Position numbers and translations under genes: made by a program. Below are positions 42,200 to 51,470 of a DNA stretch of 64,000 nt, piece by piece (within the stretch, counting starts at the first letter, position 1; every line of letters starts with the position of its first letter). The notes under the pieces were generated by a model. It was not told the origin of the DNA. It searched no databases and worked only from the letters and a program-made list of their open reading frames with translations. The stretch comes from Scytonematopsis contorta HA4267-MV1 (GTDB lineage: Bacteria > Cyanobacteriota > Cyanobacteriia > Cyanobacteriales > Nostocaceae): contig JAHHIC010000043.1 of assembly GCA_019359035.1 (NCBI GenBank), forward strand, positions 62,001 through 126,000, written 5' to 3'.

Positions 42200-44974
42200 A
42201 TGATATATTTTAATATGACAATTTTGAAATTTTTCTTAAGAAATGATTTTACTGAACTAATTGCTCCTGTCAACAATAATTTATATAATCCCATTTTTGA
42301 CATATTTTTATTATCAGTCCTACTAATTTTTATATCATGTTTTTTACTTTGGCGAAGTTTTAGTTATCTAAATCTTGCAAACAATAAGCTGCAACAAGCC
42401 GAAGAAGTAAGGCGCTGCGGTCAAGAAGGTTTGCGAAAAATGGTAAAAACTGCTCCTATTGGTATTGCTTTTACTAGTTGCACAGGAAAAGTGTTTGAGG
42501 CGAATGACACTCTTTTGGAAATGTTGGGTTGGACAGAGGAGGAGATGCCTTCCAGTAGTTTAAATTGGCGGGAAATATCTCCAGAAGAATATGCCGAAAT
42601 AGACAGCCAAGCAATACAGCAACTTCAACAAACAGGCTCTGCTGGTCCAATACAAAAAGAACTTATCCGTAAAGATGGTTCGCGTTTTCCTATTTTAGTA
42701 AGTACCAGTCGCCTTGAAAGTGAGCAAGATGAATATATTGCTTTTATAGTGGATTTAACAAAAGTGAAAAAAATTGAAGCGGCGCTCGCTTTTAGCGAGC
42801 GCCGCTTCCGGTTACTGGCCGAGGCCATACCCCATCTAGTTTGGACGATTAAAGCAAATGGTAAACCAGTGTTCAGCAATCACAGATGGCAGGAATACAT
42901 TGGTATTACATTGGATGAAGCTATTAGGCAAAATTGGGAATCCTTGGTTTCCCCTGATGATTTGGAGAAGTGCCGCAATCGCTGGCTAGAAGCGCAACAA
43001 ACAGGTAGTACTTATGAAATTGAGTTCCAGCTTCGTTGCGCTGCGGATGGTTTATACCGTTGGAATCTGACCCGCGCAATTCCAGTTAAAAACGAGCTTG
43101 GGGAAATTGTTGAATGGTTTGGCACAAATACAGATATTCACGACCTAAAGCAGACACAAATACACCAGCAGTTCCTAAGTCAATTGGAACATCGAGTTCG
43201 CCAAATGTCAGACCCAGAAGAAATGGTATGGGAGATAACTAGCAGCCTGGGAAAATATTTAAACGTAAATTACTGCTCATTAAATGAAATAAATTGGTCA
43301 AGCAATGAAGTAATTGTTCCTAGCTGTTGGACAGACCCTTTCAATTTGAGTATGGTTGGAACTTACCATCTGTCAGACTTTTTGATACCAGAGTCTCAAG
43401 AAGCAACTGCTAGAGGTGAAGTCACAATAATTAATGATGTGACAACAGACCCGCGTACTTCTCCCCATGCTAGCAATTTTGTACCGTTGCAAATTAAGTC
43501 ACTGGTCACTATTCCTTGCATTTATGAAAATGTTTGGGTCGCAGCACTTGTTATCACCAGCCGCAGTCCTCGCATCTGGCGCGAGGATGAAATAATGCTG
43601 CTGCAAGAAACCGTTACTCATATTTGGTATTTAATTGAACGTAAACGAGCAGAAGTAAAATTAGCAGCCCAAGAAAAACGATATCGCTATATTTTTGATG
43701 CAGTGGGAGTATCGATTTGGGAAGAGGATTTTTCGTCCGTTAAAGTGGCGATTGACAAACTAAAAGCTAAAGGAGTCCAAGATTTTCGCCAGTATTTTGC
43801 AGAGCATCCGGAATTTGTTAACTGGGCAATGGGTGCTGTGAAACTACTGGACATAAATGAAGCCACCCTAAAAATATGTAAAAGCCAAAACAAACAGCAA
43901 GTACTGACTTCTCTCCATCAGATTATCCCGGAGGAAAGCCCGTCAGTTTTTGTTGACGAATTATTGACCATTGCTGCAGAAGAAACCTTTTTTTCATCGG
44001 AAGCCATCGTGCAGAATCTCCAGGGAGAAAAGATTCACATTTTATTTACAATTCAATTCCCACCACCGACCGAGAGTTATGAATGTGTCTTAGTAACATG
44101 GGTTGATATTAGTGACCGCAAGCAACTAGAAGAAAGCTTGAAACAGCAAACGGAAGACTTAACTCATGCTAACCGTCTCAAAGATGAATTTATAGCAGTT
44201 TTATCCCACGAACTGCGAACACCGTTGAACCCTATTTTGGGTTGGACAAAAATGCTACAGAAGGGCAATTTTGATTCAGCAAAAATAACACAAGGACTGG
44301 AAACAATAGAGCGCAATGTAAAGCTACAAATTAGTTTAATCGAAGACCTACTCGACGTTTCCCGCATTTTACGTGGACAACTAAGATTAGAAATTCTCCA
44401 TGTTGACCTTACTTTTATAATTGAAGCCGCAATCAATACCGTACATCTAGCAGCCCAAGCAAAATCTATTGATATTCAGTTTATCGATTCTTCTACTCCA
44501 ATAGCAATAATGGGTGATAAAAATCGCCTGCAACAAATTTTCTGGAATTTGCTTTCTAATGCCATAAAATTTACCCCCAATGGTGGAAGAGTCGAAATTT
44601 TTCTTGAAGCAATTAATAATTGCGCTCAAATTACCATTACCGACACTGGTATTGGCATTCCCTCTGATTTTCTTCCCTATATTTTTGAATATTTTCGCCA
44701 AGCAGATGGTAGCAAAACCCGTAAATTTGGAGGACTAGGGCTGGGATTAGCTATTGTGAAACATTTCATAGAAATACATGGAGGTACTATCCAGGTTAAT
44801 AGTTTAGGAGAAGGACAGGGAACTACTTTTGTAGTTATATTTCCACTAATACCTGCTCTTTCTACTGAAACTCAAGTCAAAGAAGCAACTGATATTTTAC
44901 CAACTTTAGCTAAACCTATCGACCCTAGTGAGTTGATTGAAGTAATAGCTCAGTTGAAATCTTCTGGGTTTTGA
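42200..44974 (+). CDS. Membrane-linked multi-PAS/GAF histidine kinase with vestigial receiver tail
   Basis: 924 aa. One hydrophobic segment near residues 30-50 (IFDIFLLSVLLIFISCFLLW) anchors it. Then PAS 1 (about 85-190), PAS 2 (about 200-315, NTDIHDLKQ), a GAF domain (about 320-480, SLVTIPCIYENVWVAALVI), PAS 3 (about 490-640), HisKA with His670 in VLSHELRTPLNPI and HATPase_c (NLLSNAIKFTP, ITDTGIGIPS, GLGLGLAIVKHF). After the kinase domain the sequence jumps to LAKPIDPSELIEVIAQL, which is the end of a receiver domain without its body, so an internal deletion of a fused receiver is likely. The five-base spacing from the preceding hybrid kinase implies co-expression. Confidence 0.92.
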   Translation: MIYFNMTILKFFLRNDFTELIAPVNNNLYNPIFDIFLLSVLLIFISCFLLWRSFSYLNLANNKLQQAEEVRRCGQEGLRKMVKTAPIGIAFTSCTGKVFEANDTLLEMLGWTEEEMPSSSLNWREISPEEYAEIDSQAIQQLQQTGSAGPIQKELIRKDGSRFPILVSTSRLESEQDEYIAFIVDLTKVKKIEAALAFSERRFRLLAEAIPHLVWTIKANGKPVFSNHRWQEYIGITLDEAIRQNWESLVSPDDLEKCRNRWLEAQQTGSTYEIEFQLRCAADGLYRWNLTRAIPVKNELGEIVEWFGTNTDIHDLKQTQIHQQFLSQLEHRVRQMSDPEEMVWEITSSLGKYLNVNYCSLNEINWSSNEVIVPSCWTDPFNLSMVGTYHLSDFLIPESQEATARGEVTIINDVTTDPRTSPHASNFVPLQIKSLVTIPCIYENVWVAALVITSRSPRIWREDEIMLLQETVTHIWYLIERKRAEVKLAAQEKRYRYIFDAVGVSIWEEDFSSVKVAIDKLKAKGVQDFRQYFAEHPEFVNWAMGAVKLLDINEATLKICKSQNKQQVLTSLHQIIPEESPSVFVDELLTIAAEETFFSSEAIVQNLQGEKIHILFTIQFPPPTESYECVLVTWVDISDRKQLEESLKQQTEDLTHANRLKDEFIAVLSHELRTPLNPILGWTKMLQKGNFDSAKITQGLETIERNVKLQISLIEDLLDVSRILRGQLRLEILHVDLTFIIEAAINTVHLAAQAKSIDIQFIDSSTPIAIMGDKNRLQQIFWNLLSNAIKFTPNGGRVEIFLEAINNCAQITITDTGIGIPSDFLPYIFEYFRQADGSKTRKFGGLGLGLAIVKHFIEIHGGTIQVNSLGEGQGTTFVVIFPLIPALSTETQVKEATDILPTLAKPIDPSELIEVIAQLKSSGF
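42776..42808. repeat. Perfect 15-bp hairpin inside kinase coding sequence
   Basis: GAAGCGGCGCTCGCT, loop TTT, AGCGAGCGCCGCTTC. It encodes the linker EAALAFSERRF between PAS 1 and PAS 2. It is far GC-richer than its surroundings. Confidence 0.85.
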
Positions 44975-45086
44975 AAAAGCAGGATTTTGAGCTGATATTG
45001 CAGGTGCTTCCACAAAAATAAATAATTTATTGTTGATAGTTAATTAGACCGTATTATAGCAATTCCTACTCTGGTGAGGCACATAA

Positions 45087-45113
45087 GGGCGGGCAGGGAT
45101 GCCCACCCCACAA
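45087..45113. repeat. Dispersed GGGCGGGCA...TGCCCACCCC repeat
   Basis: GGGCGGGCAGGGATGCCCA with flanking CCCCACA forms a small hairpin between the kinase and the KimA-like gene. An inverted copy with one mismatch lies at 51389-51415. Confidence 0.7.
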
Positions 45114-45170
45114 TACTTTACTAATTTAATATGTACTTTACTACACTGGGAACCGCTATAAATCGCGTCT

Positions 45171-47009
45171 CTACAAATAATATCTAACTGTGGTTACAAC
45201 TCGACTTTTTGTTGCTCGCAAAGCATTTTTTAAGAAAAAGGTAGTTTGATTGTGTAAAAGACCATCCCACCAATTGCGTGTTACAAATACGGGGATAATC
45301 ACGGTTGTGAAAACTCCACTATGTTGTTGTGCTTCATAGCGAGTGACAAAATCGAGAAGCGGTTCTATCAAAGAACGATAGGGGGATTCCAAAATTTTTA
45401 GAGGAATATCCGACTCTAATTGTTGCCATTTTTCTTGTAATCTTTCTCTATCTGTCGAACCAATATCAACGTGAACTGCAACAATGTCATCAGCTATACT
45501 ACGTGCGTAATCTAAAGCCTGTACTGTTCCTCGGTTAAGTTGTCCAACTAAAACTACTGCTGGATGATTAATGACTTCTGGTTTAGGTCTAGGAGGATAA
45601 CTGCAAGGGGCTATTTCTTCGATACTCAAGCGTCGTGCAACATATTCATAGTGACGGTGAATTGCGAGAAATATGTATACCAAAATTGGAATAGCCACGA
45701 CTACTAACCAAGCACCACGTAGGAATTTTGTGGAAATAATTACCATCAAAACAATTGCGGTAGCTATAGCTCCAAAAGTATTCATCAAAGCACTGGAACG
45801 CCAACCTGATGAGCGTTCGACAAACCAACGACGTACCATTCCCGCTTGTGACAAAGTAAAGGATGTAAATACACCGACTGCGTATAAGGGAATGACAGCA
45901 GAAACATCGCCTTTAAAAATTATTACTAAAACAGCAGCACAAAGAGTCAAGAGAATAATTCCGTTGGAATAAACTAAGCGCTCTCCTAAAAGTGCTAGCT
46001 GTCGTGGTAAAAATCCATCTCTTGCTAAAAAGTAACAAAGTCTAGGAAAATCTGCATAGCTGGTATTAGCAGCTAACATCAAAATCAGTAGGGTAACGAA
46101 CTGAATAAAATAGTAAAAACTTCCAGTTCCTAAAATCTCCCTACCCAATATTGAAACAACTGTTTCATGTTCGTGAGGGACAATATGGTAAATATTGCTA
46201 AGATAAGTAATACCAACAAACATTATCCCCAAAATTACGCCTAAAAACGTCAATGTTAGTCGAGCATTTTTCCACTCTGGTTCTTTGAAAGCTAAGACTC
46301 CATCAGATATTGCTTCCACTCCGGTCAGTGCTGTGCATCCTGCAGAAAAAGCTCGCATGATGAAAAATAAGCTCAATCCTTGTTGAACGGGAATTTCCGG
46401 ATAACTCGTTACGACTTGTCCGGTAGCATGTTTATATAAACCGAAAATAATCAATACAAAAATGCTGACAATAAAAGCGTAGGTCGGAATCATAAAAATG
46501 TTTCCAGATTCCTTTACACCTCTGAGGTTTGCCAGCATCAGTAAGACCATAAAAATCAAACAGAGACTGACCGTAAAAGGTTGTAGCGCTGGAAATGCTG
46601 ATGTGAGAGCTGCGGTTCCAGCAGAAATACTGACGGTCACTGTCAAAATATAATCAATCATCAAGGAGGCTCCCGCTACCAGCCCAGGAAATAAACCCAG
46701 GTTATCTCTGGCCACAATGTAGGAACCACCACCTTTAGGGTAGGCTTTAATCGTTTGTCTGTAGGACAGCACAACGATTCCTAATAAAAGAATAATTGCT
46801 ACCGCAATTGGTAAAGATAATGATAAAGCACCACTCCCTGCAGCTACCAATATCACCAATATTTCCTCTGTTGCATACGCGACTGAAGAAAGTGCATCGG
46901 AAGAAAGAACTGCCAAAGCCGCATAGTTACTTAATCTTTCTTCACTATGGGCACTGGTTGGTAATGTTTTACCTAGTAGAATTTGCTTAATTTGTGGGTA
47001 GAAGGACAT
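45171..47009 (-). CDS. KimA-like APC-superfamily permease (probable K+ importer)
   Basis: 612 aa with about 12 membrane segments followed by a cytosolic C-terminal domain of about 150 aa, the architecture of Bacillus KimA (formerly YdaO), a potassium-proton symporter. Conserved wording includes LSSDALSSVAYATEEIL, YPKGGGSYIVARDNLG, DYILTVTVSISAGTAALTSAFPAL and LRGVKESGNIF. The C-terminal part (VINHPAVVLVGQLNRGTVQALDYARSIADDIVAVHVDIG) is USP-like. Annotation pipelines often call such proteins amino-acid permeases; potassium transport is inferred from KimA resemblance. I looked for a c-di-AMP (ydaO) riboswitch upstream at 47010-47198 and saw no clear match. Membrane protein. Confidence 0.85.
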   Translation of the reverse strand: MSFYPQIKQILLGKTLPTSAHSEERLSNYAALAVLSSDALSSVAYATEEILVILVAAGSGALSLSLPIAVAIILLLGIVVLSYRQTIKAYPKGGGSYIVARDNLGLFPGLVAGASLMIDYILTVTVSISAGTAALTSAFPALQPFTVSLCLIFMVLLMLANLRGVKESGNIFMIPTYAFIVSIFVLIIFGLYKHATGQVVTSYPEIPVQQGLSLFFIMRAFSAGCTALTGVEAISDGVLAFKEPEWKNARLTLTFLGVILGIMFVGITYLSNIYHIVPHEHETVVSILGREILGTGSFYYFIQFVTLLILMLAANTSYADFPRLCYFLARDGFLPRQLALLGERLVYSNGIILLTLCAAVLVIIFKGDVSAVIPLYAVGVFTSFTLSQAGMVRRWFVERSSGWRSSALMNTFGAIATAIVLMVIISTKFLRGAWLVVVAIPILVYIFLAIHRHYEYVARRLSIEEIAPCSYPPRPKPEVINHPAVVLVGQLNRGTVQALDYARSIADDIVAVHVDIGSTDRERLQEKWQQLESDIPLKILESPYRSLIEPLLDFVTRYEAQQHSGVFTTVIIPVFVTRNWWDGLLHNQTTFFLKNALRATKSRVVTTVRYYL

Positions 47010-47198
47010 AAGAAGTCTACCTGATAAATACTATTCTTTCTTATCACGGGAGCAAGCTATCTAGTCAGATTCAAAACAATTATGTAATTTTTTCCATAAC
47101 TGTTTTACGATTTACATAATTCAGTGATAAATTTTATACATAAATTAATATAAATTAATATAAATTATTAAAGAATTATTTAATTACTCCCCACTTAA

Positions 47199-47741
47199 CT
47201 AATCTTTATAGTAAGGCTCCTCTTCCAATAAATATTTAATATCAGGTTCAAGCAAATCTGATTTGTTTGGTATATAAATACGATACATTTTTACTTGATA
47301 ACATTGCCAGCCAATATTAATTCGTTTACTGTAACCAAAAATGGCTCCTTTTACACGAACAGTACCCCCTTTCATTTTGATAACCGTTTTATTATTGAAG
47401 ACTTTTAAATCCTCACTTCCTGACCAAGTAACAGTCCATAAGTTATCCTTGTATTTTCCTTGAATATTAGGGTCCCAAGCAGTATCTCGCTCTGGGTCAA
47501 ATGTCGGTGGGTGGTGAAGTCTCTTATTGCTAGGATAATTTGTTGTATCGTTTTCTCTAGCTTTTTCCCTTACTCTTTTGATTCCAAAAGCAGCAGTTGC
47601 GATAACTATTATAAGCGTGCCCGCAACCCCTGCGAATGTGTCAGCACCAATACCCCCATCCCTATTAAAAGCTGATGGGTTCCGGATAAAAGGGTTATTA
47701 TCCGGAATAGAGGTAAAATTATTTTTTGGACTTCTAGGCAT
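47199..47741 (-). CDS. Unknown 180-aa protein with one membrane segment
   Basis: Not recognised. A short polar N-terminus (MPRSPKNNFTSIPDNN...) is followed by one hydrophobic helix at about residues 37-53 (FAGVAGTLIIVIATAAFGI), a basic stop-transfer sequence (KRVREKARE) and a soluble C-terminal region rich in aromatic residues (LWTVTWSGSEDLKVFNNKTVIKMKGGTVRVKGAIFGYS). The C-terminal part looks beta-rich. It lies between the KimA-like gene and sbcD on the same strand, 55 bases from the sbcD start side, without functional linkage. Confidence 0.65.
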   Translation of the reverse strand: MPRSPKNNFTSIPDNNPFIRNPSAFNRDGGIGADTFAGVAGTLIIVIATAAFGIKRVREKARENDTTNYPSNKRLHHPPTFDPERDTAWDPNIQGKYKDNLWTVTWSGSEDLKVFNNKTVIKMKGGTVRVKGAIFGYSKRINIGWQCYQVKMYRIYIPNKSDLLEPDIKYLLEEEPYYKD

Positions 47742-47796
47742 AACTGCTTAAGTTTCTCCAACAGTCAAAATATGTTAGTTATTTGACTTATTTTAA

Positions 47797-49050
47797 TTAA
47801 TTTTTCAGAGTAGTTTCAAGCGGTACTGTCTCTTCATCATCTAATAATTTATGTGCGGCTTCCAGCATTGATGCTGCAATATCCTTCAGGTCTTCGCGAG
47901 TATTCAAATAAGTTTGTAAAGCTTCCATTGGGTCAATACTACTAGTCGCAGTTAACTCTGGAACACGAGGACGTGCTAGCTGACTCAACAATTCTGGTTG
48001 AATTGTATAGGTATGAGTTGAAGTTAAAACCTCATGTAATGCTGAATTTTCTACTGAATCCAATTGTTCTGAACGGAGTTTATAAATTAACCTCACTACC
48101 GCATCATTTATATCATGCTTAGCAATCGCTTTCAAAATAGCAGCTTGAGGGTCTTCTGCTTTAGAAACATCAACTTCGATAGTACGAAAAGGACGCGCAG
48201 GTAATGGGCAAAATTCCCAATCAGTATTACCTCGCTCCAACTCTATCATGACATAACCTTTGTCTTCTTTTTCTTCACTAAAATCAACTCGCTCAATACT
48301 TCCTGGATAAACTACTGGAGGATTATTAGATTTATTTAAATTTTGATGTTTATGAACATGTCCTAAGGCTACATAATCAAAACAGGGACGCGCTAATAAA
48401 GAGACTGGAAGAGTAAAACCTTTACCTACTGCCAAAAAACGTTCTGCTCCTAAAGCTGCACTATCTGCCATTAAGTGAGCTAAAAGCACAGTGGGAATTT
48501 CATCATCTAGACGACGAATTTCTCCTTCTAAAACAACTCGCAATCTTTCTGTTAATAACTGATTAACTTCCACCATCGACAAATCTTCTGTTTCTTGACG
48601 AGTCATCAACGCTGAACGAGTTAACCAAGGTAAGGTAACAATCTGCACAATTCCATTACGAGTTTGCACGCGGTGAGTGGTCAAAGTATCTCCTACAAGT
48701 ACACCGGGAACACCTAAAGTACGGTAAATACATAAACTTGCACCTCCTAATCCCTGAGAATGCTGGTCGTGATTTCCTACCAACAAGACAACTGGAATAC
48801 CAACATCCACTAAGCGACGAAATTGAGATGCAAATGCTTCTTGAACGAAGGGTGGGGGTGTGGCGTCTGGGAAAGCGTCTCCACCAAATAACACTAAGTC
48901 TACAGGTTCGTTAATGGCGCGGTCAATAGCAATAGATAATGTCTTGACAAAATCTTCTAGTCGTGTATTTACGCCAGTCTCTGGATTTATGCGTCCGTGG
49001 GAAAAACTGCTTCCCATATGAATGTCGGATAGGTGGAGGATTTTTAGCAT
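47797..49050 (-). CDS. sbcD: DNA repair exonuclease subunit SbcD
   Basis: 417 aa. The metallophosphoesterase core shows all five metal-binding blocks: LHLSDIHMG, LFGGDAFPD, LVGNHDQHS, LLAHLMAD and ALGHVHKHQ. The C-terminal capping part (YPGSIERVDFSEEKEDKGYVMIEL) is typical of SbcD/Mre11. With SbcC it cleaves hairpins and processes double-strand ends; the partner sbcC gene is not adjacent, so the complex must be encoded at two loci or the partner is absent. This is of interest here because the window is rich in long palindromes, the classic SbcCD substrate. Start ATG at 49050. Confidence 0.92.
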   Translation of the reverse strand: MLKILHLSDIHMGSSFSHGRINPETGVNTRLEDFVKTLSIAIDRAINEPVDLVLFGGDAFPDATPPPFVQEAFASQFRRLVDVGIPVVLLVGNHDQHSQGLGGASLCIYRTLGVPGVLVGDTLTTHRVQTRNGIVQIVTLPWLTRSALMTRQETEDLSMVEVNQLLTERLRVVLEGEIRRLDDEIPTVLLAHLMADSAALGAERFLAVGKGFTLPVSLLARPCFDYVALGHVHKHQNLNKSNNPPVVYPGSIERVDFSEEKEDKGYVMIELERGNTDWEFCPLPARPFRTIEVDVSKAEDPQAAILKAIAKHDINDAVVRLIYKLRSEQLDSVENSALHEVLTSTHTYTIQPELLSQLARPRVPELTATSSIDPMEALQTYLNTREDLKDIAASMLEAAHKLLDDEETVPLETTLKN

Positions 49051-49185
49051 ATTTTTAATAAATCTTTATTTGCTTAGTTAATGTTGCTCTCTTTGGAGTA
49101 TGGACTTTGGGTTTCTTGTAAATAATCAATTATCATAGTACGAACTGCCCGGTAAGTACATAAATATTAAATATATATAGAAGCG

Positions 49186-49230
49186 CAAACATATTTCTCG
49201 TCCCAATATAAGAAACCCCACCCCCAACCC
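49186..49230. repeat. 45-bp repeat, left inverted copy
   Basis: CAAACATATTTCTCGTCCCA continuing to CCCCCAACCC. It is the reverse complement of 51500-51544 with two mismatches in 45. The pair flanks the nucleotidyltransferase and DUF1963 genes. Confidence 0.85.
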
Positions 49231-49259
49231 TACGAAAAATAGTCATTTTTTGTAAAAAA

Positions 49260-50117
49260 TTACATCGACAATCGTCGATTTCCGTACCATTGACTCAAAT
49301 CATCCTCAATCGTGTCAAGAATTGTAATTGCCTCAGTTATTGATTTTGCATCGGCTGCTAAGAGAGTAAACGCTTGCTCTACCCTTTGTTGATAGTCAGA
49401 AGGGCAGATAGCAAAGGTATTTGCAATTGCTACAGCAGCTTTTTCATTTAACAGGTAATTTTCATTAAGTGCAAATAATACTTGATTAATACAGGCTACG
49501 CTACGAAAACAGCAACCTGCTGCGTAAGCAACATCATCGCGTGCAATCGCCTTTTTTGCGACAAATAGCGAGAAACTTATTTCCCAGGCAAAAGTATTAA
49601 TAGTTGCTTGTTTTAGTTGGGCTGGATAGGGCTTTGTTTTTGCCTTCAAAGCTTCTAAAACACCATGAGGGTCGTAAAGTGGCTGACAAATAGCAATTTC
49701 CCCCATATAAATTGAGGACACAAAGCCGTGAGGATGACCTGGTTGATAATCAATGGTAATTTTTCCGGTATGGCAATCATCAATGACACGATTGACTTTT
49801 GCTAAATCGCGATAGAGAAAATCTACAGCTACGCCTTCTACCTGTAGCCAAGCACCTCCGTTAATCCATTTACCCCATTCTCCAATTGCAGTAACTAAAT
49901 TTACGCGATGGTTGTCGTCAAGCTCTGAAGCTAGGCGATTTAGAGCAATTACATCTGGTGGGTTTTCTGGATTGTAATAAATACCTAAATCTACATCTGA
50001 TTTGTTAGTGTGGTTGCCTCGTGCCCGTGAACCTCCTAGTGCGATGGCTGTAATTCCGTTAATTGACTGCAAGCGAGAAACAACATGATTAATGAAATCG
50101 GGCAATTCCTTATTCAT
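49260..50117 (-). CDS. Nucleotidyltransferase-domain protein
   Basis: 285 aa, soluble. The N-terminal nucleotidyltransferase signature is complete: ALGGSRARGNHTNKSDVDLGIYY (GS, then DxD) with a further acidic position in VAVDFLYRDL. The C-terminal half is helical (FAWEISFSLFVAKKAIARDDVAYAAGCCFRSVACINQVLFALN), like the substrate-holding part of aminoglycoside nucleotidyltransferases and minimal NTase/HEPN-type proteins fused in one chain. The substrate is unknown; an antibiotic-modifying role cannot be claimed from sequence alone. It is set off by inverted 45-bp repeats and followed upstream by a MITE-like element. Confidence 0.82.
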   Translation of the reverse strand: MNKELPDFINHVVSRLQSINGITAIALGGSRARGNHTNKSDVDLGIYYNPENPPDVIALNRLASELDDNHRVNLVTAIGEWGKWINGGAWLQVEGVAVDFLYRDLAKVNRVIDDCHTGKITIDYQPGHPHGFVSSIYMGEIAICQPLYDPHGVLEALKAKTKPYPAQLKQATINTFAWEISFSLFVAKKAIARDDVAYAAGCCFRSVACINQVLFALNENYLLNEKAAVAIANTFAICPSDYQQRVEQAFTLLAADAKSITEAITILDTIEDDLSQWYGNRRLSM

Positions 50118-50196
50118 AAAGTTATTTTTGGATGACTTTCGCTGTAATTTTATAAGCTAAATTATAACAACCTGTGCAAATTAAAAGATTGTTAGC

Positions 50197-50458
50197 TTAA
50201 AGGGTGTTTATAAAATAGTTACTTAGCCCTATAAAAGATAGCCAGGGAATAAATTCCCTGTCTGAAAGCTAAAGTCCTCTTAAGAGGACTAAAATCGTAT
50301 ATTAATTAAAAACAGATATTTTTACAAAATAAGGATTTTACTAAAATTTTTTTTTAATTAGTCCTCTTACAGAGGACTTTAGCTTTTAGACAGGGAATTT
50401 ATTCCCTGGTTTCTGGTATTAATGGAGGTTAATATTTTATTTATAAATACCCTTTCAG
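50197..50458. repeat. MITE-like nested inverted repeat
   Basis: Core 50242-50409: CCAGGGAATAAATTCCCTG...AAAGTCCTCT and its near-complement, about 49 bp per arm, around an AT-rich centre. Outside it, AAAGGGTGTTTATAAAAT (50198) faces a related inverted copy, ATTTATAAATACCCTTT (about 50440-50457), extending the structure to about 260 bp. A further ATTTATAAACACCCTCT copy lies at about 50500. Non-coding. It fills most of the 50118-50541 gap. Confidence 0.8.
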
Positions 50459-50541
50459 ACAACATACAAACTTTTGAGTTCGATTGCGGTTTCCTTTATC
50501 TTTTATTTATAAACACCCTCTTAGTAGTAAATAACAACATC

Positions 50542-51321
50542 ATGAAACAACAACTACCAATCGCTTTGGAAGCCTTTAGCTCCCAGATTGGGGATGCAAT
50601 AAAACCATATGTCAAATTGAGTCGCCATCCTGACGAGCAGATAGGACTGACTGACAGCAAGCTCGGTGGATTTCCTTATCTGCCCTATACCCTTACGTAT
50701 CCCTGCGATGAAAATTATATTCCCCTGCTATTCATTGCCCAGATAAATTTTGCCCAAGTGCCACCACTCAAGAATTATCCTAATAATGGCATTTTGCAGT
50801 TTTTTATCAGTAGCATTGGTGCCCAGGAATGCACAATACGCTATTTACCCCCTCCAGAACCTGACAAATTAGAATGGGTTGGGGAATCAGATTTGAAGCT
50901 ATTAATGGAAGTGAATGCTTCTGGTAGGTTGCTCGATAATCCAATTAAACGTCCCGGTAAACTTCACTTTGAACTTAGCCAAGCTCCACCCAACACCACA
51001 AATTTCCATTTTGACCGCCTTTTTGGGAATTCTGACTGGGTAAAAAATGTCACGCTGTATCGAACTTATGAACAATGGGTACGCCCAAGCTGTTACCATC
51101 ATAGACTTGGTGGTTATGGATATTTTGTGCAAGGTGACCCACGCAGCGAATGTTCGTATGACCAAAGCTTCCCGGAGTTTGAAATTTTGCTACAACTTAA
51201 CAGCGACGAGGAAAATTTTGGATTGAGGTGGGGAGATTGCCAGGAAATCTGCTTTTTTATCCGACCTCAAGACCTAAAAAACCTGGATTTTTCTCGCGTT
51301 CGCTTCTACTTGTGCCCTTGA
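50542..51321 (+). CDS. DUF1963 (YwqG-like) protein
   Basis: 259 aa from the ATG at 50542 (MKQQLPIALEAF). An upstream in-frame ATG at 50422 would start in repeat sequence and add 40 unrelated residues, so it is rejected. The family blocks are KLGGFPYLP near residue 38, PLLFIAQINFAQVPPL, GILQFFI, HRLGGYGYFVQGDPR and the closing WGDCQEICFFIRPQDLKNLDFSRVRFYLCP. DUF1963 proteins are cytosolic, of unknown function. It is bounded on both sides by repeats, which suggests a mobile or rearranged segment. Confidence 0.88.
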   Translation: MKQQLPIALEAFSSQIGDAIKPYVKLSRHPDEQIGLTDSKLGGFPYLPYTLTYPCDENYIPLLFIAQINFAQVPPLKNYPNNGILQFFISSIGAQECTIRYLPPPEPDKLEWVGESDLKLLMEVNASGRLLDNPIKRPGKLHFELSQAPPNTTNFHFDRLFGNSDWVKNVTLYRTYEQWVRPSCYHHRLGGYGYFVQGDPRSECSYDQSFPEFEILLQLNSDEENFGLRWGDCQEICFFIRPQDLKNLDFSRVRFYLCP

Positions 51322-51388
51322 TAGTAGCGATTTTTAACTTACAGCAGTTTGCAAGTAAATGAGGTACATAGGTTTAATGTCAAACTCT

Positions 51389-51415
51389 TGTGGGGTGGGC
51401 ATCCTTGCCCGCCCG
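51389..51415. repeat. Inverted copy of the 45087 repeat
   Basis: TGTGGGGTGGGCATCCTTGC followed by CCGCCC, the reverse complement of 45088-45112 with one mismatch. Lies in the DUF1963-NRPS gap. Confidence 0.75.
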
Positions 51416-51470
51416 CTTGTATTTCACTAACTTGGAATTTGCTGTATGAGAATATTTTTATAAATTGTAG

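Noticed and set aside
47010-47198. c-di-AMP (ydaO) riboswitch before the KimA-like gene
   Set aside because: The 189-base region is AT-rich and I could not find the conserved riboswitch core.
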